Shown here: positions 60,554 through 64,000 of the stretch, piece after piece
Position numbering within the stretch: the stretch's first letter is position 1
Layout of the letters: every line of letters begins with the position of its first letter
Origin: Brevibacillus daliensis
GTDB taxonomy: Bacteria > Bacillota > Bacilli > Brevibacillales > Brevibacillaceae
DNA: 64,000 nt
Direction of reading: 5' to 3'
NCBI RefSeq assembly: GCF_021245735.1
Contig: NZ_JAJISB010000023.1
Span: 1-64,000 of the forward strand
Notes under the pieces: model-generated
What the model saw: only the letters and a program-made list of their open reading frames with translations
The model's database searches: none
Told to the model about the DNA's origin: nothing
Program-made: the position numbers and the translations under genes

Positions 60554-60970
60554 ATGGCTTTTTTTACTCAAGGGCAAACGGCGTCATTTAGTAGAACCAT
60601 AACAGAAACGGACTTCGTTATGTTTGCAGGATTAAGCGGAGATTACAACCCTGTTCATGTGGATCAGGAGTATGCCAGGGAAACGAGGTTTGGTCAGCGG
60701 ATATCGCATGGACTACTCACAGCTAGCTTACTTTCACGCTTGCTTGGCATGCACTTGCCTGGAATAGGTTCCGTCTACAAAGACCAGACGCTTCAATTCA
60801 AGGCACCAGTATTTATCGGAGATACGATAACGGCTACCGCTACCGTTCAAGATTTTAATGAAGAACGAGGCATCATTACCTTGCTAACGGAATGTACCAA
60901 TCAGCATGGCAAGATTGTATTAACAGGAACAGCAACGATGCTCGTACCGAAAGAAGGAGAGAAAGTATGA
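60554..60970 (+). CDS. MaoC-like hotdog-fold enoyl-CoA hydratase
   Basis: The 138-residue hotdog protein has the (R)-specific hydratase signature: FAGLSGDYNPVHVDQEYARE near residue 26 and RFGQRISHGLLTASLLSRLL near 46, with catalytic Asp (in GDYNPVH) and His (in NPVHVD), and VYKDQTLQFKAPVFIGDTIT. It would hydrate an enoyl thioester formed from the ligase product, or act as a thioesterase-like partner. It starts 13 bases after the ligase and overlaps the next gene by 4 bases (ATGA). Confidence 0.85.
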   Translation: MAFFTQGQTASFSRTITETDFVMFAGLSGDYNPVHVDQEYARETRFGQRISHGLLTASLLSRLLGMHLPGIGSVYKDQTLQFKAPVFIGDTITATATVQDFNEERGIITLLTECTNQHGKIVLTGTATMLVPKEGEKV

Positions 60971-61995
60971 TCGAAACCAACAAAGAACTAGAAATCGGGA
61001 TTGAGGCAACAGGTGTATATTTTCCAGAGAGTGTTGAAAAAGCTAGTGAACTCGCGGTCAAAACAGGCATATCTGAATCAGTTATTATCGAAAAATTCGG
61101 TCTTTATGAAAAGCATGTAGCAGATGGTAGCTTGCACGCATCCGATCTAGCTGTTCGAGCAGCTAAAAGTATTGTGGGAACTGCGGTAGATGCGAATGAG
61201 ATCGATGCCATAATCTACTTCGGCAGTCCGCATAAGGATTATTATATCTGGTCCAGTGCACCCAAAATTCAACATGAATTGGGTGCAAAGGGGGCTTACG
61301 CTTTTGAAATTATGAATGTAAGCTCTGGGTTTCCTATTGCATTGAAGGTTGCCAAGGATATGCTTGTAGCTGATTCCTCCATTACTAACATTCTTCTGGT
61401 GGCAGGGTGTAAGGAATCTCAAGTAATTGACTACGATAACCCACGTTCACGATTCATGTTTAACTTTGCTGATGGTGGAACAGCTGCACTGATAAAACGT
61501 GGATCACAGAAAAGTAGGATTTTGGAAAGCGCGATCATTACTGATGGTTCGTTTCATGATGATGTGAAGGTTCCGGCAGGCGGTTCCAAGCATCCAACCA
61601 GTCTACAAACCGTTGAGGAGCGTCTTCATTACATCGATGTGACTAATCCGGCTAGCATGAAGGAGCGTCTAGATCCTGTGTCCATTCCCTATTTCGTAAA
61701 AGTGGTGGAACAAGCATTGGAGAAGAGTGGTCGTACCTTGGCTGATTTAAAGTTACTTCTTCCGTTACATACAAAGAGGTCCATGTTTATGGATTTGATC
61801 GGAAGGCTAGGTATCAAGGAGGATCAGGCGGTCTATCTGGACCATCATGGCCATATGTCAGCGCTTGATCCATGTGTGGGACTTCATTTTGCACAGGAGA
61901 GAAAATTGCTTCAACCAGGTGATATAGCAGTTGCCGTAAGTGCTGGAACGGGCTATACCTGGGCAGCGACAGTAATTGAATGGGTGGGTGAATAG
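60967..61995 (+). CDS. KAS III-like protein with Ser at the nucleophile position
   Basis: The 342-residue thiolase-fold protein resembles FabH-type 3-oxoacyl-ACP synthase III in its N-terminal half (IGIEATGVYFPESVEKASEL; KFGLYEKHVADGSLHASDLA; IDAIIYFGSPHKDYYIW) and C-terminal half (DLKLLLPLHTKRSMFMDLIG; HHGHMSALDPCVGLHFAQER). At the nucleophile elbow the family reads AACSGF or CAGF; here it is MNVSSGFPIALK, so the catalytic Cys is replaced by Ser. The Asn of NTSAA is His (HMSAL). Serine at this position is known in some polyketide acyltransferase-like KAS III proteins (DpsC type), so a non-condensing acyl transfer is possible. Translation is coupled to maoC (ATGA). Confidence 0.72.
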   Translation: MIETNKELEIGIEATGVYFPESVEKASELAVKTGISESVIIEKFGLYEKHVADGSLHASDLAVRAAKSIVGTAVDANEIDAIIYFGSPHKDYYIWSSAPKIQHELGAKGAYAFEIMNVSSGFPIALKVAKDMLVADSSITNILLVAGCKESQVIDYDNPRSRFMFNFADGGTAALIKRGSQKSRILESAIITDGSFHDDVKVPAGGSKHPTSLQTVEERLHYIDVTNPASMKERLDPVSIPYFVKVVEQALEKSGRTLADLKLLLPLHTKRSMFMDLIGRLGIKEDQAVYLDHHGHMSALDPCVGLHFAQERKLLQPGDIAVAVSAGTGYTWAATVIEWVGE

Positions 61996-63858
61996 ATGAA
62001 CAAGTGGACATGGGCAAAAAGAGGATGGAAGACAGGGATATTCACGTTGTTGTTACTAGCTCTTTTTATCAGCAATGTTCAGGCAGCTAGCTTCTCACAT
62101 GAAGATACATGGGGTAATGCTAATGATCGTTCGCAAAAATTCCGGACTCCCGTAGCGATGGGTAAGGATGCAAAGGGCAATCTCTACATGGCAGATATGG
62201 GAAATCATCGGATTGTCCTGTTGAATTCGGAAGGAAAAATAACAGGAACGTTTGGCCAGCTGGGAAGTGGTAATGGCGATTTTAACATGCCATTTGGAGT
62301 CGTGGTTGATAAAAATGGCGATATCCTGGTAGCAGACACAGCCAATTACCGGATTCAAAAATTTGATTCTCAGTTCAACTTTATTAAGAGCTGGGGAACA
62401 AAGGGAAAAGGAAACGATGAATTTGGTTTCCCACGCGAGATCGCTATTGATAGTCAAAACAATTACTACGTAACGGATGAATTTAATCATCGCATTCAAA
62501 AATTTGATCAGGATGGCACATACTTACAAACCATAGGTAGCTACGGTCGAGGAGATGGAGAATTTGCTCTGCCACAAGGAATAGCCATCAATAATCAAGA
62601 TGAAGTCTACGTAGCAGATACCTATAATAACCGGATTCAGGTGTTTGATTCGAGCGGAACATTCCTTAGACAGGTTGGAGATGGGAAATCGGGGTTAGGA
62701 CCGTACCAATTTTATCACCCACGGGGACTCAATTTTGATCCAGCCTCAGGGAATTTGTTTGTAGCTGATACCTATAACAATCGGATTACCAAGTTTAATC
62801 AACAGGATAAATTCCAATATACCGTTGGCGGCTTTCCTAGTCTGATTTATCCGAACCAGGTCTTACCTGATGGAGATGGCTTGTTATATGTAACAGATAC
62901 GACGAACAATCGGATCGCTGTTTATGTGGATGGGCCTGTGACCGCAGTGTTAGGTCGCTACATTGGGGACGCACGTAACGGAGATAAGGAATATGCAGGT
63001 CCTTATGATGTCGAGGTTGATCCTAATGGAAACATTTTCGTAGCCGACTCGTTTAATCATCGCATCTTGAAGTATAACAAGTCAGGGTCTCTGATTAGCA
63101 AATGGGGAACTAATTTTGGAGTAGGTGGACCGAATGGCTTTGGAAGTCTCGTCGGTCAATTCATGATCCCAAGACAAATTGCTATCGATAAATATGGATA
63201 TGTATATGTAGCAGATTCCGCCAATCACAGGATTCAGAAGTTTACGAATGCAGGAGTTTTCGTTTCGACGTATGGCTCTTTAGGTACATTAAGTGGATTT
63301 TTCCAATTCCCTAATGGGGTAGCGGTAGATAGTAAAGGGAATATTTTTGTATCTGACTCAGTTAATAACCGCATTCAAAAATTTAATGCATTCTTTGTTT
63401 ATCAAACCGAATGGGGCGGAGCAGGAACAGGAGACGGGAAGTTTAATCAGCCTATGCAAGTGGCGATTGACTCCGAGGATAACGTGTATGTGGTGGATCG
63501 TGTCAATAACAGAATCCAAAAGTTTGATAACAGAGGTCGTTTTATTACGAAATGGGGAACTAATCAGGGCAGAGGTGACAATGATCCGCTTGAAAATTGG
63601 GAGGAAGGCGAAGGAGACATCTTTTTACCTACCGGAATTGCAATTGACAAACAGGATCGGGTTTATGTAACGGACACCTCTAATAACCGCATGGAAGTTT
63701 ACGATGAAAATGGAGTATTCCTGTCTCAGTTTGGAAGTTTCAGTGGGGAAGAGAGGGAGTTCTTCTCTCCGCAGGGAGTAGGAATTGACTCATCTGGTGC
63801 ACTCTGGATTGCTGACGGACTTCTACAACGAATCCAAAAATTTGTACCTGCAAAGTAG
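61996..63858 (+). CDS. Secreted 12-repeat NHL protein
   Basis: The 620-residue protein has a long signal peptide (KTGIFTLLLLALFISNVQA, cleavage near residue 32) and twelve NHL-type repeats, each ending in a (V/I)ADx-NxRIQKF-like strand: for instance LYMADMGNHRIVLL, ILVADTANYRIQKFD, VYVADTYNNRIQVFD, IFVADSFNHRILKYN and VYVVDRVNNRIQKFD. Twelve repeats could make two six-bladed beta-propellers. NHL proteins act as binding platforms or as peptidyl-amidating or lactonase enzymes. ATG 61996 abuts the stop of the KAS III-like gene. As the only secreted structural protein here it probably binds or modifies the system's ligand outside the cell. Confidence 0.82.
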   Translation: MNKWTWAKRGWKTGIFTLLLLALFISNVQAASFSHEDTWGNANDRSQKFRTPVAMGKDAKGNLYMADMGNHRIVLLNSEGKITGTFGQLGSGNGDFNMPFGVVVDKNGDILVADTANYRIQKFDSQFNFIKSWGTKGKGNDEFGFPREIAIDSQNNYYVTDEFNHRIQKFDQDGTYLQTIGSYGRGDGEFALPQGIAINNQDEVYVADTYNNRIQVFDSSGTFLRQVGDGKSGLGPYQFYHPRGLNFDPASGNLFVADTYNNRITKFNQQDKFQYTVGGFPSLIYPNQVLPDGDGLLYVTDTTNNRIAVYVDGPVTAVLGRYIGDARNGDKEYAGPYDVEVDPNGNIFVADSFNHRILKYNKSGSLISKWGTNFGVGGPNGFGSLVGQFMIPRQIAIDKYGYVYVADSANHRIQKFTNAGVFVSTYGSLGTLSGFFQFPNGVAVDSKGNIFVSDSVNNRIQKFNAFFVYQTEWGGAGTGDGKFNQPMQVAIDSEDNVYVVDRVNNRIQKFDNRGRFITKWGTNQGRGDNDPLENWEEGEGDIFLPTGIAIDKQDRVYVTDTSNNRMEVYDENGVFLSQFGSFSGEEREFFSPQGVGIDSSGALWIADGLLQRIQKFVPAK

Positions 63859-63913
63859 GTTCAAGGTGGGGGGATACTAGAATCCCCCACCCCAAAATAC
63901 AGGGGGGATTTTC

Positions 63914-64000
63914 TTGAAAAAAAGAACATGGAAACAGGCAGCGTTCCTTGCATTATCAGCATGCTTGGTCATGGTATCTGGTTGCAGTACAAATGAAAGC
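63914..64000 (+). CDS. Lipoprotein gene, partial at window end
   Basis: From TTG 63914, preceded by GGGGGGATT, 29 codons give MKKRTWKQAAFLALSACLVM-VSGCSTNES, a type II signal peptide with lipobox VSGC. The frame is still open at the window end. By position it is probably the substrate-binding protein of an ABC importer belonging to the acyl-CoA operon, but only the signal is visible. Confidence 0.6.
   Translation, partial: MKKRTWKQAAFLALSACLVMVSGCSTNES

Overview
The window looks like chromosome from a low-GC, endospore-former-type Firmicute of the Paenibacillaceae, most plausibly a Brevibacillus (B. laterosporus-like). This is inferred from base composition near 40% GC, strong AGGAGG-type ribosome sites with many GTG/TTG starts, single-cluster Bacillus-type ferredoxin, RelP/YwaC-type alarmone synthetase, UppP, CcpA-type cre sites, and the many closest-feeling matches to Bacillus/Brevibacillus families. 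No rRNA, tRNA, CRISPR array, intact transposase or prophage was seen.

Layout. 1-9.7 kb: an accessory strip with BluB, a secreted erythromycin-esterase-like protein, two TetR regulators (one with a CPBP protease, one with an NAD-dependent epimerase), a DedA/cysteine-hydrolase pair and a truncated haemoglobin, mixed with decayed genes (interrupted secreted protein, internally deleted YdeI gene, Tn7-like TnsA relic). 9.7-15 kb: fabZ and a complete MurNAc catabolic operon (murQ-murP-mupG-murR) with a cre site and a palindromic operator. 15-29.4 kb: transporters and regulators (YdcZ pair around a Crp/Fnr gene, EamA with a broken MocR regulator, DHA2 efflux with TetR), an AlkD-like protein, uppP, a PNPOx-like protein and an M19 dipeptidase. 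30-37.8 kb: a co-oriented RpiR / CapA-like / M20D amidohydrolase / serine hydrolase / MFS run, followed by an acyl-CoA ligase; it looks like an uncharacterised uptake-and-deacylation system. 38-43.4 kb: an ArsR-MFS operon with a near-perfect operator, then the wreck of a polysaccharide locus (epimerase relic, intact DegT aminotransferase, sugar-transferase relic, LCP gene). 43.6-57.7 kb: ferredoxin, RelP, a polar amino-acid ABC importer, a stand-alone divergent IF-3 paralogue, VanZ, GNAT, membrane CapA, alcohol dehydrogenase and murB. 58.3-64 kb: a tight operon TetR / acyl-CoA ligase / MaoC / KAS III-like protein with serine in place of the catalytic cysteine / 12-repeat secreted NHL protein / lipoprotein (runs off the window).

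The most unexpected non-coding signal is a roughly 470-bp dispersed element present three times (about 29470, 40257 and 57776), made of two long imperfect hairpins. One stem differs between copies by four consecutive compensated base pairs, so the fold, not the sequence or the small reading frames inside it, appears to be what is conserved.

A second theme is gene decay: at least ten relics were found by reading frames across stops (TnsA, epimerase, sugar transferase, MocR, AraC, response regulator/kinase, GNAT, secreted protein and unknowns), often with their promoters, operators or ribosome sites still intact. All calls rest on reading the sequence; no database search was run.
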